DNA of 64,000 nucleotides from Bradyrhizobium zhanjiangense (GTDB lineage: Bacteria > Pseudomonadota > Alphaproteobacteria > Rhizobiales > Xanthobacteraceae), in contig NZ_CP022221.1 in the NCBI RefSeq assembly GCF_004114935.1, positions 4,547,001-4,611,000 on the forward strand, read 5' to 3'. Positions 53,239-63,412 of the stretch are shown in pieces. The translations under genes and the position numbers were made by a program. Under the pieces are notes generated by a model. It was not told the DNA's origin. It did no database searches and saw only the letters and a program-made list of their open reading frames with translations. Each line of letters begins with the position of its first letter. Positions within the stretch are counted from its first letter, which is position 1.

Positions 53239-53819
53239 ACCCTCCTACTCAGTCCTTGGCTCCGGTCGTCGCGCCGGCCCCCAAGGGCATCCTGGATCCG
53301 TCAACCGGCAAGCCGGTCGGGGCCAATGATCCGTTCTTCCTCGAGGTTAAGCACGAGCTGTCCGACAAGGGCTTCTTCGTCGCGGCCACCGATGATCTCA
53401 TCACCTGGGCGCGCACCGGCTCGCTGATGTGGATGACCTTTGGTCTCGCCTGCTGCGCGGTCGAGATGATGCAGGTCTCGATGCCGCGTTACGACGTCGA
53501 GCGCTTCGGCTTCGCGCCGCGTGCCTCGCCGCGCCAGTCCGACGTCATGATCGTCGCGGGCACCCTGACCAACAAGATGGCACCGGCGCTGCGCAAGGTC
53601 TACGACCAGATGCCCGAGCCGCGCTACGTCATCTCGATGGGCTCCTGCGCCAATGGCGGGGGCTACTATCACTATTCCTACTCGGTCGTGCGCGGCTGCG
53701 ACCGCATCGTGCCGATCGACATCTATGTGCCGGGCTGCCCGCCTACGGCGGAAGCGCTGCTCTACGGCGTGCTGCTGCTGCAGAAGAAGATCCGCCGCAC
53801 CGGCACCATCGAACGCTAA
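53229..53819 (+). CDS. nuoB: NADH-quinone oxidoreductase subunit B
   Basis: A 196-residue subunit carrying cluster N2, the terminal [4Fe-4S] centre that reduces quinone. Ligand segments are [30 protein letters not shown] and [14 protein letters not shown]. The start at 53229 has AAAAGGGG eight bases upstream. The N-terminal 35 residues are a Pro-rich extension typical of alphaproteobacteria. Confidence 0.97.
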   Translation: MGLNPPTQSLAPVVAPAPKGILDPSTGKPVGANDPFFLEVKHELSDKGFFVAATDDLITWARTGSLMWMTFGLACCAVEMMQVSMPRYDVERFGFAPRASPRQSDVMIVAGTLTNKMAPALRKVYDQMPEPRYVISMGSCANGGGYYHYSYSVVRGCDRIVPIDIYVPGCPPTAEALLYGVLLLQKKIRRTGTIER

Positions 53820-53830
53820 GGTTTTACGTC

Positions 53831-54442
53831 ATGGACGACGCCAAGCTCGACGCCCTGGGGCAGACGATCGTTAGCGCGCTTCCGGGCGCCGCTACCGGTC
53901 ACTCGGTGGCCTTCAACCAGCTCACGGTGGACGTCGAGGCCGCCAAGATCGTCGAGGTGGTCAAGTACCTGCGCGACGATCCGAACTGCCGCTTCGTCAA
54001 CATCACCGACATCACGGCGGTGGACTATCCGGATCGCGAGAAGCGTTTCGACGTGATCTATCACTTCTTGTCCCCGACGCTGAACACGCGGATCCGGCTC
54101 AAGGCCCAAGCCGACGAGACCACGCAGGTGCCGTCGCTGATCGACGAATTCCCTGGCGCCGACTGGTTCGAGCGCGAGGCCTACGACCTCTACGGCGTGT
54201 TCTTCGTCGGCCATCCCGACATGCGCCGCATCCTCACCGATTACGGTTTCGAGGGCCATCCGCTGCGCAAGGATTTCCCGCTGACCGGCTTCGTCGAGGT
54301 CCGCTACGACGACCAGGAGAAGCGGGTGGTGTACGAGCCTGTCAGGCTCAACCAGGAGTTCCGCAAGTTCGATTTCCTCTCGCCGTGGGAAGGAGCGGAC
54401 TATCCGTTGCCGGGGGATGAAAAAGCGGGGCCGAAGAGCTGA
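53831..54442 (+). CDS. nuoC: NADH-quinone oxidoreductase subunit C
   Basis: A 203-residue 30-kDa-type subunit. The conserved signature [15 protein letters not shown] [20 protein letters not shown] is followed by the block [20 protein letters not shown], with [18 protein letters not shown] close to the C terminus. The start at 53831 begins [19 protein letters not shown]. It is separate from nuoD here, not fused as in E. coli. Confidence 0.96.
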   Translation: MDDAKLDALGQTIVSALPGAATGHSVAFNQLTVDVEAAKIVEVVKYLRDDPNCRFVNITDITAVDYPDREKRFDVIYHFLSPTLNTRIRLKAQADETTQVPSLIDEFPGADWFEREAYDLYGVFFVGHPDMRRILTDYGFEGHPLRKDFPLTGFVEVRYDDQEKRVVYEPVRLNQEFRKFDFLSPWEGADYPLPGDEKAGPKS

Positions 54443-54444
54443 TC

Positions 54445-55641
54445 ATGAACGAGCAACCGCAGAATCTCCGTAACTTCACCATCAATTTCGGCCCGCAGCA
54501 TCCGGCGGCGCACGGCGTGTTGCGGCTGGTGCTGGAGCTCGACGGCGAAGTCGTCGAGCGCGTCGATCCGCATATCGGCCTGCTTCACCGCGGCACCGAA
54601 AAGCTGATCGAGCAGAAGACCTATCTCCAGGCGATTCCCTATTTCGACCGGCTCGACTACGTCGCGCCGATGAACCAGGAGCATGCCTTCTGCTTAGCTG
54701 CCGAAAAGCTGCTCGGCATCGAGGTGCCGCGCCGCGGCCAGCTCATCCGCGTGCTCTATTGCGAGATCGGCCGCATCCTGTCGCATCTGCTCAACGTCAC
54801 CACGCAGGCGATGGACGTCGGCGCGCTGACCCCGCCGCTGTGGGGTTTCGAAGAGCGCGAGAAGCTGATGGTGTTCTACGAGCGCGCTTCGGGCAGCCGT
54901 ATGCATGCGGCCTTCTTCCGCGTCGGCGGCGTGCATCAGGACCTGCCGCAGAAGCTGGTCGACGACATCGAGGCTTGGTGCGATCCGTTCCTGAAGGTGG
55001 TCGACGACCTCGACCGTCTGCTCACCGCCAACCGCATCTTCAAGCAGCGCAACGTCGACATCGGCGTCGTGTCGCTCAAGGAGGCCTGGCAGTGGGGTTT
55101 CTCGGGCGTCATGGTGCGCGGCTCGGGCGCGGCCTGGGACCTGCGAAAGTCGCAGCCTTATGAGTGCTACGCCGAGATGGATTTCGACATCCCGATCGGC
55201 AAGAACGGCGACTGCTACGACCGCTATCTGATCCGCATGGAAGAGATGCGCCAGTCCGTGCGCATCATGAAGCAGTGCATCCAGAAGCTGAACGCGCCCG
55301 AGGGCAAGGGCCCGGTCGTCGTCGCAGACAACAAGGTCGCGCCGCCGCGCCGTGGCGAGATGAAGCGCTCGATGGAAGCGCTGATCCACCACTTCAAGCT
55401 CTACACCGAGGGCGTCCACGTGCCGGCCGGCGAAGTCTATGCCGCGGTCGAGGCGCCCAAGGGCGAGTTCGGCGTCTACCTGGTCTCCGACGGCTCCAAC
55501 AAGCCCTACAAGTGCAAGATCCGCGCGCCGGGCTTTGCCCATCTCCAGGCCATGGACCACGTCTGCCGCGGCCATCTGCTCGCCGACGTCTCGGCGATCC
55601 TCGGCTCGCTCGACATCGTGTTCGGAGAGGTCGATCGGTGA
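54445..55641 (+). CDS. nuoD: NADH-quinone oxidoreductase subunit D
   Basis: A 398-residue 49-kDa-type subunit forming the quinone site with NuoB. Signatures are [20 protein letters not shown] near residue 11 and [14 protein letters not shown] near 39, with the typical C terminus [19 protein letters not shown]. It starts two bases after nuoC ends. Its stop shares a base with the start of the methyltransferase gene. Confidence 0.98.
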   Translation: MNEQPQNLRNFTINFGPQHPAAHGVLRLVLELDGEVVERVDPHIGLLHRGTEKLIEQKTYLQAIPYFDRLDYVAPMNQEHAFCLAAEKLLGIEVPRRGQLIRVLYCEIGRILSHLLNVTTQAMDVGALTPPLWGFEEREKLMVFYERASGSRMHAAFFRVGGVHQDLPQKLVDDIEAWCDPFLKVVDDLDRLLTANRIFKQRNVDIGVVSLKEAWQWGFSGVMVRGSGAAWDLRKSQPYECYAEMDFDIPIGKNGDCYDRYLIRMEEMRQSVRIMKQCIQKLNAPEGKGPVVVADNKVAPPRRGEMKRSMEALIHHFKLYTEGVHVPAGEVYAAVEAPKGEFGVYLVSDGSNKPYKCKIRAPGFAHLQAMDHVCRGHLLADVSAILGSLDIVFGEVDR

Positions 55642-56618
55642 TGGCGCAGGCGCCAATCCAGTTTGACCGTGCCTCGGGGGCCCTTGAAGGGGCCAACCTG
55701 TGGGAGCGGACGGCTGCCTTGGCGCTGGTGACGGGATCGAAGATCTCCTCGCACTTCTCGCATATGGGCTACATCGCCTGCGCCAATTTGCTGGCGAAGA
55801 CGCTGCCCAAGCGCAACATCGCGATCAGGCTCAATCCCGACGCCGTGTTCGAGTTCCCCTACGGCGACGGCTATTGGAGCAAGCTGCTCAACCGCTCCTA
55901 CAATTACGAAGACGAGCTCGAGCTGCTGTTTTCCGACTCCGTCGACGTCGACTACACGCTGCTCGATTGCGGCGCCAATTACGGCTACTGGTCGGTGCTG
56001 GTGTCGAGCAGGCCGTTCGGTTCGCACAAGGCGATCGCGATCGAGCCGTCGGGCCAGAACTATCCGAAGCTCGCCAACAATGCCCGCATCAACGAGGGCC
56101 GCTTCGAGACGATGAAATGCGCGATCGGTGCATCGCGCGGCACCGCGCGCTTGTCCGGCACCAAGCATGAAGCCTTCAGCATCGCCGGCGATCCCTCAGT
56201 GGGCGGCGAGGAGGTGCCTGTCATCGCGCTCGACAACCTGATCGACGATGGCAAGGTTGCCTCCAGCGGCAAGTATCTGATCAAGCTCGACGTCGAGGGC
56301 GTCGAGATCGAGGCGATCAAGGGCGGAGCGCGGCTGCTCCAGGCCGATAGCGTCATCATGTGCGAGGAGCACGGCAGCGACCGCTCTCATGCGGTGTCGC
56401 GCTACATTCTCGAGCAGACCCCGCTGAAGCTGATCGTGTTCGATCCGCGCAGCAACCGGATGGAGACCGTGACCGAGCTGTCGATCCTCGACCGCATCAA
56501 GGTCTCGACCCACGTCGGCTACAACGTTTTCGGCACCGCAAGCGCATTCTGGCAGGACAGGATCGATGCCCTGAATGCCAAGAATCTGAATGCCAAGTCC
56601 GCGCGCCGCATGCAGTGA
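55641..56618 (+). CDS. FkbM-family methyltransferase inside the nuo operon
   Basis: A 325-residue SAM-dependent methyltransferase. The C-terminal two-thirds is an FkbM domain: motif I LLDCGANYGYWSVLVSS near residue 113, AIEPSGQNYPKLANNARIN, and the family signature YLIKLDVEGVEIEAIKGGAR near residue 212. The first 100 residues have no known motif. It starts at the last base of the nuoD stop (TGATG) and ends 12 bases before nuoE, with codon use like its neighbours, so it is co-transcribed with complex I. Its substrate is unknown; modification of a complex I subunit is one possibility, glycan or lipid methylation another. Confidence 0.9.
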   Translation: MAQAPIQFDRASGALEGANLWERTAALALVTGSKISSHFSHMGYIACANLLAKTLPKRNIAIRLNPDAVFEFPYGDGYWSKLLNRSYNYEDELELLFSDSVDVDYTLLDCGANYGYWSVLVSSRPFGSHKAIAIEPSGQNYPKLANNARINEGRFETMKCAIGASRGTARLSGTKHEAFSIAGDPSVGGEEVPVIALDNLIDDGKVASSGKYLIKLDVEGVEIEAIKGGARLLQADSVIMCEEHGSDRSHAVSRYILEQTPLKLIVFDPRSNRMETVTELSILDRIKVSTHVGYNVFGTASAFWQDRIDALNAKNLNAKSARRMQ

Positions 56619-56630
56619 GAGATTGAAGAG

Positions 56631-57242
56631 ATGTCCGTTCGCCGATTAGCACCGAAGGAAGTCCAGCCCGCGAGCTTTGCGTTCACGGAGGAGAACCTCG
56701 CATTCGCGCGGCAGCAGATCGCGAAATATCCGGCCGGACGCCAGGCCTCCGCTGTCATCGCCATCCTCTGGCGCGCGCAGGAGCAGAACGAGGGTTGGGT
56801 GTCGGAAGCTGCGATCCGCGTCATCGCCGACATGCTCGATATGCCCTATATCCGCGTGCTGGAAGTTGCGACCTTCTACACGATGTTCCAGCTCGCCCCC
56901 GTCGGCAAGAAGGCCCACGTCCAGGTCTGCGGCACCACGCCGTGCCGCCTGCGCGGCGCCGAGGATCTGATCCACGTCTGCGAGCACCGCATCCATCACG
57001 AACCCTTCCATCTGTCCAAGGACGGCAATTTCAGCTGGGAGGAGGTGGAGTGCCTGGGCGCCTGCGTGAACGCGCCGATGGTGCTGATCGGCAAGGACAC
57101 CTATGAGGACCTGACCAAGGAGAGCTTTGGCAAGGTGCTCGACGGTTTTGCATCGGGCAATCCGCCCAAGCCCGGCCCGCAGAACGGCCGCCAGTTCTCG
57201 GCGCCGATCACCGGGCCGACCACGCTGAAGGAGATCACCTGA
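56631..57242 (+). CDS. nuoE: NADH-quinone oxidoreductase subunit E
   Basis: A 203-residue 24-kDa-type subunit with a thioredoxin-like [2Fe-2S] domain. The four Cys ligands lie in [11 protein letters not shown] and [13 protein letters not shown]. The N-terminal helical part ([20 protein letters not shown]) is typical, and a Pro-rich C-terminal tail of about 30 residues is as in other rhizobia. It follows the FkbM gene and its stop overlaps the next small gene. Confidence 0.97.
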   Translation: MSVRRLAPKEVQPASFAFTEENLAFARQQIAKYPAGRQASAVIAILWRAQEQNEGWVSEAAIRVIADMLDMPYIRVLEVATFYTMFQLAPVGKKAHVQVCGTTPCRLRGAEDLIHVCEHRIHHEPFHLSKDGNFSWEEVECLGACVNAPMVLIGKDTYEDLTKESFGKVLDGFASGNPPKPGPQNGRQFSAPITGPTTLKEIT

Positions 57243-57448
57243 TGCGTGATCTCTCGTCACCTTCAGTGCAGGGGAGCGGTGCCATGAAGAAGTGGGGCTT
57301 CATCGCGATGCACGCCGCCGTGGCGGCCACGTTCATTTTCCTGCTGCAGCGTTTCAGCCTGAACGCGTCGCTGGAAACCAGTCTGCTCTGGGCGCTGACC
57401 TTTGCCGTCTGCGCCGCCGGACTTGCCTACAGGCAGTCCAATCGTTGA
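57242..57448 (+). CDS. Small two-helix membrane protein between nuoE and nuoF
   Basis: A 68-residue protein from the ATG sharing a base with the nuoE stop (AAGGAG eight bases upstream), or 54 residues from the ATG at 57284 (GGGGAG upstream); both starts have good ribosome-binding sites. The sequence MKKWGFIAMHAAVAATFIFL and the later SLLWALTFAVCAAGLAY give two short membrane helices with positive ends. It ends 15 bases before nuoF. No family recognised. Its position suggests a complex I assembly or accessory protein, but this is unproven. Confidence 0.7.
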   Translation: MRDLSSPSVQGSGAMKKWGFIAMHAAVAATFIFLLQRFSLNASLETSLLWALTFAVCAAGLAYRQSNR

Positions 57449-57463
57449 TCGGAAAGCACTGAT

Positions 57464-58789
57464 ATGCTCGAGGACAAGGACCGCATCTTCAAAAACCTCT
57501 ACGGCCTCCACGATTGGGGGCTCGAGGGTGCGCGGCGCCGCGGCGCCTGGGATGGCACCAAGGCCATCATCGACAAGGGCCGCGACTGGATCATCAACGA
57601 GATGAAGGCGTCGGGCCTGCGCGGCCGCGGCGGCGCAGGCTTCCCGACCGGCCTGAAATGGTCGTTCATGCCGAAGGAATCGACCGACGGCCGGCCGAGC
57701 TACCTCGTCGTCAATGCCGACGAATCCGAGCCCGGCACCTGCAAGGACCGCGAGATCATGCGGCACGATCCGCATCTCCTGGTCGAGGGCTGCCTGATCG
57801 CGAGCTTCGCGATGAACGCGCATGCCTGCTACATCTACGTCCGCGGCGAATTCATCCGCGAGCGCGAGCGCCTTCAGGCCGCGATCGACCAGGCCTATGA
57901 GGCCAAGCTGATCGGCAAGGACAACGTCAACGGCTGGCCGTTCGACCTTTACGTCGCCCACGGCGCCGGCGCCTATATCTGCGGCGAAGAGACCGCGCTG
58001 CTCGAAAGCCTCGAAGGCAAGAAGGGCCAGCCGCGGCTGAAGCCGCCATTCCCGGCCAATGTCGGCCTGTTCGGCTGCCCGACCACCGTCAACAACGTCG
58101 AGTCCATCGCGGTTGCGCCGGACATCCTGCGCCGTGGCGCGGCGTGGTTCGCCGGCATCGGCCGTCCGAACAATGTCGGCACCAAACTCTTCTGCATCTC
58201 CGGCCATGTCGAGCGGCCCTGCAACGTCGAAGAGGCCATGGGCATTCCGTTCCGTGAACTGATCGACAAGCATTGCGGTGGCATCCGCGGCGGCTGGGAC
58301 AACCTCAAGGCAGTGATCCCGGGCGGCTCCTCCGTCCGCATGGTGCCGGCCGAGCAGATCATCGACACGCCGATGGATTTCGACAGCTTGAGCAAGCTGC
58401 GCTCGGGCCTCGGCACCGCGGCCGTCATCGTGATGGACAAGTCGACCGACCTGATCCGTGCGATCGCCCGCATCTCCTATTTCTACAAGCATGAGAGCTG
58501 CGGACAGTGCACGCCGTGCCGCGAGGGCACGGGGTGGATGTGGCGCGTGCTCACCCGCATGGCCGAAGGCCGCGCCCACAAGCGCGAGATCGACATGCTG
58601 CTTGAAGTGACGAAACAGGTCGAGGGCCACACCATCTGCGCGCTCGGCGACGCGGCGGCCTGGCCGATCCAGGGCCTGATCGCCCATTTCCGTCACGAGA
58701 TCGAAGCGCGCATCGACCAGTATTCGCACAGGGCCGACATCGACGATATCGGCGTCCGCGATCCCGTGAACATGGTCGCGGCGGAGTAG
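57464..58789 (+). CDS. nuoF: NADH-quinone oxidoreductase subunit F, NADH-binding
   Basis: A 441-residue 51-kDa-type subunit binding NADH, FMN and cluster N3. Visible are the glycine-rich [16 protein letters not shown] near residue 49 for NADH, the FMN segment [15 protein letters not shown] near 82, [19 protein letters not shown] near 167 and the [4Fe-4S] ligand block [15 protein letters not shown] near 345. First point of electron entry into complex I. Confidence 0.98.
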   Translation: MLEDKDRIFKNLYGLHDWGLEGARRRGAWDGTKAIIDKGRDWIINEMKASGLRGRGGAGFPTGLKWSFMPKESTDGRPSYLVVNADESEPGTCKDREIMRHDPHLLVEGCLIASFAMNAHACYIYVRGEFIRERERLQAAIDQAYEAKLIGKDNVNGWPFDLYVAHGAGAYICGEETALLESLEGKKGQPRLKPPFPANVGLFGCPTTVNNVESIAVAPDILRRGAAWFAGIGRPNNVGTKLFCISGHVERPCNVEEAMGIPFRELIDKHCGGIRGGWDNLKAVIPGGSSVRMVPAEQIIDTPMDFDSLSKLRSGLGTAAVIVMDKSTDLIRAIARISYFYKHESCGQCTPCREGTGWMWRVLTRMAEGRAHKREIDMLLEVTKQVEGHTICALGDAAAWPIQGLIAHFRHEIEARIDQYSHRADIDDIGVRDPVNMVAAE

Positions 58790-58794
58790 GATAA

Positions 58795-60870
58795 ATGACC
58801 AAGCTCATCATCGACGGCAAAGAGATCGATGTGCCCGCCGAGTACACGCTGCTCCAGGCGTGCGAGGCCGCGGGCGCCGAGATTCCGCGCTTCTGCTATC
58901 ACGAGCGGCTGTCGATCGCCGGCAATTGCCGGATGTGTCTCGTCGAAGTGAAGGGCGGCCCGAAGCCTGTCGCAAGCTGCGCCTGGGGCGTGCGCGACTG
59001 CCGTCCGGGCCCCAAGGGCGAGCCGCCGGAGATCTCGACGCGTTCGCCGATGGTGAAGAAGGCACGCGAAGGCGTGATGGAATTCCTTCTCATCAACCAT
59101 CCGCTGGACTGCCCGATCTGCGACCAGGGCGGCGAGTGCGACCTGCAGGACCAGGCGATGGGCTACGGTGTCGACACCAGCCGCTTCGCCGAGAACAAGC
59201 GCGCGGTCGAGGACAAATATCTCGGCGCGCTGGTCAAGACCTCGATGAACCGCTGCATCCAGTGCACGCGCTGCGTCCGCTTCTCGGCGGAAGTCGCCGG
59301 CGCGCCCGAGATGGGTGCGACCGGCCGCGGCGAGGACATGGAGATCACGACCTATCTCGAGCACGCCCTGACCTCGGAATTGCAGGGCAATCTCGTCGAT
59401 ATCTGCCCGGTCGGCGCACTGACCTCGAAGCCTTATGCGTTTGCGGCGCGCCCCTGGGAGCTCGGCAAGACCCAGTCGATCGACGTGATGGATGGCCTGG
59501 GATCGGCGATCCGCGTCGACACGCGCGGCCGTGAGGTGATGCGTGTGCTGCCGCGCATCAATGAGGCCGTGAACGAGGAATGGATCTCCGACAAGACCCG
59601 CCACATCGTCGACGGCCTGCGCACCCAGCGCCTCGACCGGCCCTATATCCGCGAAGCCGGCAAGCTGCGTGCGGCGAGCTGGCCCGAGGCCTTCGCCGCG
59701 ATCGCGGCCAAGGCGGCGCGCACCGACGGCAAGCGCATCGGTGCGATCGCCGGCGACCTCGCCGGTGTCGAGGAGATGTTCGCGCTGAAGGACCTGCTCG
59801 CCAAATACGGCTCGGGCAATCTGGCGGTGCAGGGCGGCGACGCCTTCGATCCCGCGCTCGGCCGCGGCTCCTACATCTTCAACCCAACGCTCGTAGGCGT
59901 GGAGCAGGCCGACGCGCTGCTCATCATTGGCGCCAATCCGCGCAAAGAGGCGGCCGTGTTCAACGCCCGCATCCGCAAGCGCTGGCGCGCCGGCGGCTTC
60001 AAGATCGGTGTGATCGGCGCCAAGGTCGACCTGACTTACGATTATGACCATCTCGGCGCGGGCACCGAGACGCTCGGCGAGCTCGCGGCGGGCAAGCACT
60101 CCTTCATGGAGGTGCTGAAGAACGCCAAGCACCCGATCATCCTGGTCGGCGCGGGCGCGGCCTCGCGTCACGACGGTGCCGCCATCCTCGCCGCCAGTGC
60201 CAAGCTCGCGCTCGATGTCGGTGCGGTGAAGGACGGTTGGAACGGTTTTGGCGTGCTGCACGAGACCGCCTCGCGCGTCGGCGCGCTCGACATCGGCTTC
60301 TCCGCCAGCGCGGGTGGGCTGAACGCGGCCCAGATGACGACGTTCGGAACGCTGGACCTGTTGTTCCTGTTAGGGGCCGATGAGATCAAGGCGCCGGATG
60401 GCACCTTCGTCGTCTATATCGGTACCCATGGTGACCGCGGCGCGCACCGCGCCGACGTGATCCTGCCGGCGGCCGCCTACACCGAGAAGTCCGCAATCTA
60501 CGTCAATACCGAAGGCCGCGTGCAGATGACCGGCCGTGCCGCGTTCCCGCCGGGCGAAGCCCGCGAGGACTGGGCGATCATCCGCGCGCTGTCGGAAGCG
60601 CTCGGTAAGAAGCTCGGCTATGACTCGCTTGCCGCCCTGCGTCAGGCGATCTTCAAGGCCGTGCCGCATCTGATCCGTCTCGACCAGATCGAGGCCGGCG
60701 CCGCCGACCAGATCAAGAAGCTGGCGGGGAAGGGCGGCTCGCCGGAGAAGGCGCCGTTCAAGCCTCTGGTCGAGGACTTCTACCTGACCAACCCAATCGC
60801 GCGTGCGTCCGCCGTGATGGCGGAATGCTCGCGCCTCGCCTCCGGGCACATGCTGACCGCAGCGGAGTGA
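58795..60870 (+). CDS. nuoG: NADH-quinone oxidoreductase subunit G
   Basis: A 691-residue 75-kDa-type iron-sulfur subunit. The N terminus has a ferredoxin-like [2Fe-2S] site ([19 protein letters not shown]), the His-containing cluster region [20 protein letters not shown] and a further [4Fe-4S] site ([18 protein letters not shown]). The rest is a molybdopterin-oxidoreductase-like domain without cofactor function. Usual length for alphaproteobacteria. Confidence 0.97.
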   Translation: MTKLIIDGKEIDVPAEYTLLQACEAAGAEIPRFCYHERLSIAGNCRMCLVEVKGGPKPVASCAWGVRDCRPGPKGEPPEISTRSPMVKKAREGVMEFLLINHPLDCPICDQGGECDLQDQAMGYGVDTSRFAENKRAVEDKYLGALVKTSMNRCIQCTRCVRFSAEVAGAPEMGATGRGEDMEITTYLEHALTSELQGNLVDICPVGALTSKPYAFAARPWELGKTQSIDVMDGLGSAIRVDTRGREVMRVLPRINEAVNEEWISDKTRHIVDGLRTQRLDRPYIREAGKLRAASWPEAFAAIAAKAARTDGKRIGAIAGDLAGVEEMFALKDLLAKYGSGNLAVQGGDAFDPALGRGSYIFNPTLVGVEQADALLIIGANPRKEAAVFNARIRKRWRAGGFKIGVIGAKVDLTYDYDHLGAGTETLGELAAGKHSFMEVLKNAKHPIILVGAGAASRHDGAAILAASAKLALDVGAVKDGWNGFGVLHETASRVGALDIGFSASAGGLNAAQMTTFGTLDLLFLLGADEIKAPDGTFVVYIGTHGDRGAHRADVILPAAAYTEKSAIYVNTEGRVQMTGRAAFPPGEAREDWAIIRALSEALGKKLGYDSLAALRQAIFKAVPHLIRLDQIEAGAADQIKKLAGKGGSPEKAPFKPLVEDFYLTNPIARASAVMAECSRLASGHMLTAAE

Positions 60871-60880
60871 GCGTGATCTG

Positions 60881-61948
60881 ATGGAATTCTTCGAAAGCGC
60901 ATTCTGGACCGGGTTCCTCTGGCCGCTGATCATCATGGTCGCGGAGAGCGTCCTCGTGCTCGTCGTCCTCTTGGTCGCGATCGCCTACATCCTGCTCGCC
61001 GACCGCAAGATCTGGGCGGCGGTGCAGATCCGGCGCGGCCCGAACGTGGTCGGCCCCTGGGGCCTGCTGCAGTCCTTCGCGGACTTGCTCAAGTTCGTGC
61101 TGAAGGAGCCGATCATCCCGGCCGGCGCCAACAAGGGCGTGTTCCTGCTGGCGCCGCTGGTGTCCTGCGTGCTCGCGCTCGCCGCCTGGGCGGTGATCCC
61201 GACCAATCTCGGCTGGGTGATCTCCGACATCAATGTCGGCATCCTCTTCATCTTCGCGATCTCGTCGCTGTCGATCTACGGCATCATCATGGCCGGCTGG
61301 TCGTCGAACTCGAAATACCCGTTCCTGGCCGCGTTGCGCTCGGCGGCGCAGATGGTGTCCTACGAAGTCTCGATCGGCTTCGTCATCATCACGGTGCTGC
61401 TCTGCGCCGGCACGCTGAACCTCACGGCCGTGGTCGAGGCCCAGCATGCGCGCGGTCTTGCCAGCCTGATCGGGCTGCCGCAGCTCACCATCCTGAACTG
61501 GTACGTCTGGCCGCTGTTCCCGATGTTCGTGGTGTTCTACGTCTCGGCACTGGCGGAAACCAACCGTCCGCCGTTCGATCTCGTGGAGGCCGAATCCGAG
61601 CTCGTCGCCGGCTTCATGGTCGAATACGGCTCGACGCCGTACCTCTTGTTCATGCTCGGCGAGTATGTCGCGATCGTCACGATGTGCGCGTTGGCGACGA
61701 TCCTGTTCCTGGGAGGCTGGCTGCCGCCGGTCGACCTGCCGCCCTTCAACTGGGTGCCGGGGATCATCTGGTTCTCGCTGAAACTGTTCTTCATGTTCTT
61801 CCTGTTCGCGATGGCCAAGGCGATCGTGCCGCGCTACCGCTACGACCAATTGATGCGCCTCGGCTGGAAGGTGTTCCTGCCGATCTCGCTGGCGATGGTG
61901 ATCGTGGTGGCCGGTGTGCTGCATTTCGCCGGCATCGCGCCGAAGTGA
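60881..61948 (+). CDS. nuoH: NADH-quinone oxidoreductase subunit H
   Basis: A 355-residue membrane subunit with eight helices joining the peripheral arm to the proton-pumping arm and lining the quinone channel. Signatures are [20 protein letters not shown] near residue 46 and [20 protein letters not shown] near 227, both fully conserved. Confidence 0.98.
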   Translation: MEFFESAFWTGFLWPLIIMVAESVLVLVVLLVAIAYILLADRKIWAAVQIRRGPNVVGPWGLLQSFADLLKFVLKEPIIPAGANKGVFLLAPLVSCVLALAAWAVIPTNLGWVISDINVGILFIFAISSLSIYGIIMAGWSSNSKYPFLAALRSAAQMVSYEVSIGFVIITVLLCAGTLNLTAVVEAQHARGLASLIGLPQLTILNWYVWPLFPMFVVFYVSALAETNRPPFDLVEAESELVAGFMVEYGSTPYLLFMLGEYVAIVTMCALATILFLGGWLPPVDLPPFNWVPGIIWFSLKLFFMFFLFAMAKAIVPRYRYDQLMRLGWKVFLPISLAMVIVVAGVLHFAGIAPK

Positions 61949-61956
61949 GGTCCGCC

Positions 61957-62451
61957 ATGGGTATCAACGTCAACGCCACTGCACGCTCGCTTCTGCTGTC
62001 GGAATTCGTCTCGGCGTTCTTCCTCGCCATGCGCTATTTCTTCCAGCCGAAGCCAACCATCAACTATCCGTTCGAGAAGAACCCGATCTCGCCGCGCTTC
62101 CGCGGCGAGCACGCGCTGCGCCGCTATCCGAACGGCGAAGAGCGCTGCATCGCCTGCAAGCTGTGCGAGGCGATCTGCCCGGCGCAGGCCATCACCATCG
62201 AGGCCGGCCCGCGCCGCAACGACGGCACCCGCCGCACGGTGCGCTATGACATCGACATGGTGAAGTGCATCTACTGCGGCCTCTGCCAGGAGGCCTGTCC
62301 GGTTGACGCCATTGTCGAAGGCCCGAACTTCGAGTTCGCGACCGAGACCCGCGAGGAACTCTATTATGACAAGGCCAAGCTGCTCGCCAACGGCGACCGC
62401 TGGGAACGCGAGATCGCGAAAGCGATCGAGCTCGACGCGCCGTACCGGTGA
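61957..62451 (+). CDS. nuoI: NADH-quinone oxidoreductase subunit I
   Basis: A 164-residue 23-kDa-type subunit with two [4Fe-4S] clusters (N6a and N6b) that pass electrons to NuoB. The ligand motifs are [16 protein letters not shown] near residue 65 and [16 protein letters not shown] near 104. The ATG at 61957 is eight bases after nuoH; an earlier in-frame start would lie inside nuoH. Confidence 0.98.
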   Translation: MGINVNATARSLLLSEFVSAFFLAMRYFFQPKPTINYPFEKNPISPRFRGEHALRRYPNGEERCIACKLCEAICPAQAITIEAGPRRNDGTRRTVRYDIDMVKCIYCGLCQEACPVDAIVEGPNFEFATETREELYYDKAKLLANGDRWEREIAKAIELDAPYR

Positions 62452-62460
62452 GGTGAGGGC

Positions 62461-63099
62461 ATGATCCTTCCCGCGCTGTTCTTCTATCTCTTCGCCGGCG
62501 TTTGCGTCGCTTCGGCGGTGATGGTGATTGTCTCGCGCAATCCCGTGCACTCCGTGCTGTACCTGATCCTGGCCTTCGTCAACGCCTCCGGCCTGTTCGT
62601 GCTGATGGGCGCCGAATTCCTGGCGATGATCCTGATCGTCGTCTATGTCGGCGCGGTCGCGGTGCTGTTCCTGTTCGTGATCATGATGCTCGACGTCGAC
62701 TTCCTCGAGCTGCGCGAGGGCTTCATCGAGTACCTGCCGGTTGGGCTGGTGATCGGCGGCATCTTCATGTTCGAGCTGCTGCTCACCGTCGGCTTCTGGG
62801 TCATCAACCCCGGCGTCTCCAAGACCATCACGGCGGCGATCCCGGCCAATGTCAGCAACACCGAAGCACTCGGCCTCGTGCTCTATACGAAGTACATCCA
62901 CTACTTCCAGCTCGCGGGCATGGTGCTGTTGGTCGCCATGATCGGCGCCATCGTGCTGACGCTGCGCCACAAGGCGAGCGTGAAGCGGCAGGACATCAAC
63001 GTGCAGAACGCGCGCACGCCGGAAATGGCGATGGCGATGCGCAAGGTGGCGTCAGGGCAGGGGCTCTCGGATGCCGATGCGGCGGAGTGGGTGAAATGA
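62461..63099 (+). CDS. nuoJ: NADH-quinone oxidoreductase subunit J
   Basis: A 212-residue five-helix membrane subunit. The helix-3 segment [20 protein letters not shown] near residue 59 contains the pi-bulge region implicated in coupling. The soluble C-terminal tail (from about 175) has [20 protein letters not shown], and its last bases overlap nuoK by four. Confidence 0.96.
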   Translation: MILPALFFYLFAGVCVASAVMVIVSRNPVHSVLYLILAFVNASGLFVLMGAEFLAMILIVVYVGAVAVLFLFVIMMLDVDFLELREGFIEYLPVGLVIGGIFMFELLLTVGFWVINPGVSKTITAAIPANVSNTEALGLVLYTKYIHYFQLAGMVLLVAMIGAIVLTLRHKASVKRQDINVQNARTPEMAMAMRKVASGQGLSDADAAEWVK

Positions 63100-63404
63100 C
63101 GATCGGGCTCGGACACTATCTGGCGGTCGGCGCGATCCTGTTCACGCTCGGGATCCTCGGCATCTTCCTGAACCGCAAGAACATCATCGTCATCCTGATG
63201 TCGATCGAGCTGATCCTGCTCTCGGTCAACATCAACCTCGTGGCGTTCTCGACCTTCCTCGGCGACATCGTCGGCCAGGTCTTCGCTCTCTTGGTGCTGA
63301 CGGTCGCCGCCGCCGAAGCCGCGATCGGTCTCGCCATCCTGGTGGTCTATTTCCGCAACCGCGGCTCGATCGCGGTTGAGGACGTCAATCTGATGAAGGG
63401 CTGA
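63096..63404 (+). CDS. nuoK: NADH-quinone oxidoreductase subunit K
   Basis: A 102-residue three-helix subunit. The two conserved membrane glutamates are in [19 protein letters not shown] (near residue 34) and [20 protein letters not shown] (near 70), both needed for proton transfer. It starts in the nuoJ stop (ATGA). Confidence 0.97.
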   Translation: MTIGLGHYLAVGAILFTLGILGIFLNRKNIIVILMSIELILLSVNINLVAFSTFLGDIVGQVFALLVLTVAAAEAAIGLAILVVYFRNRGSIAVEDVNLMKG

Positions 63405-63412
63405 GCTCAGTC

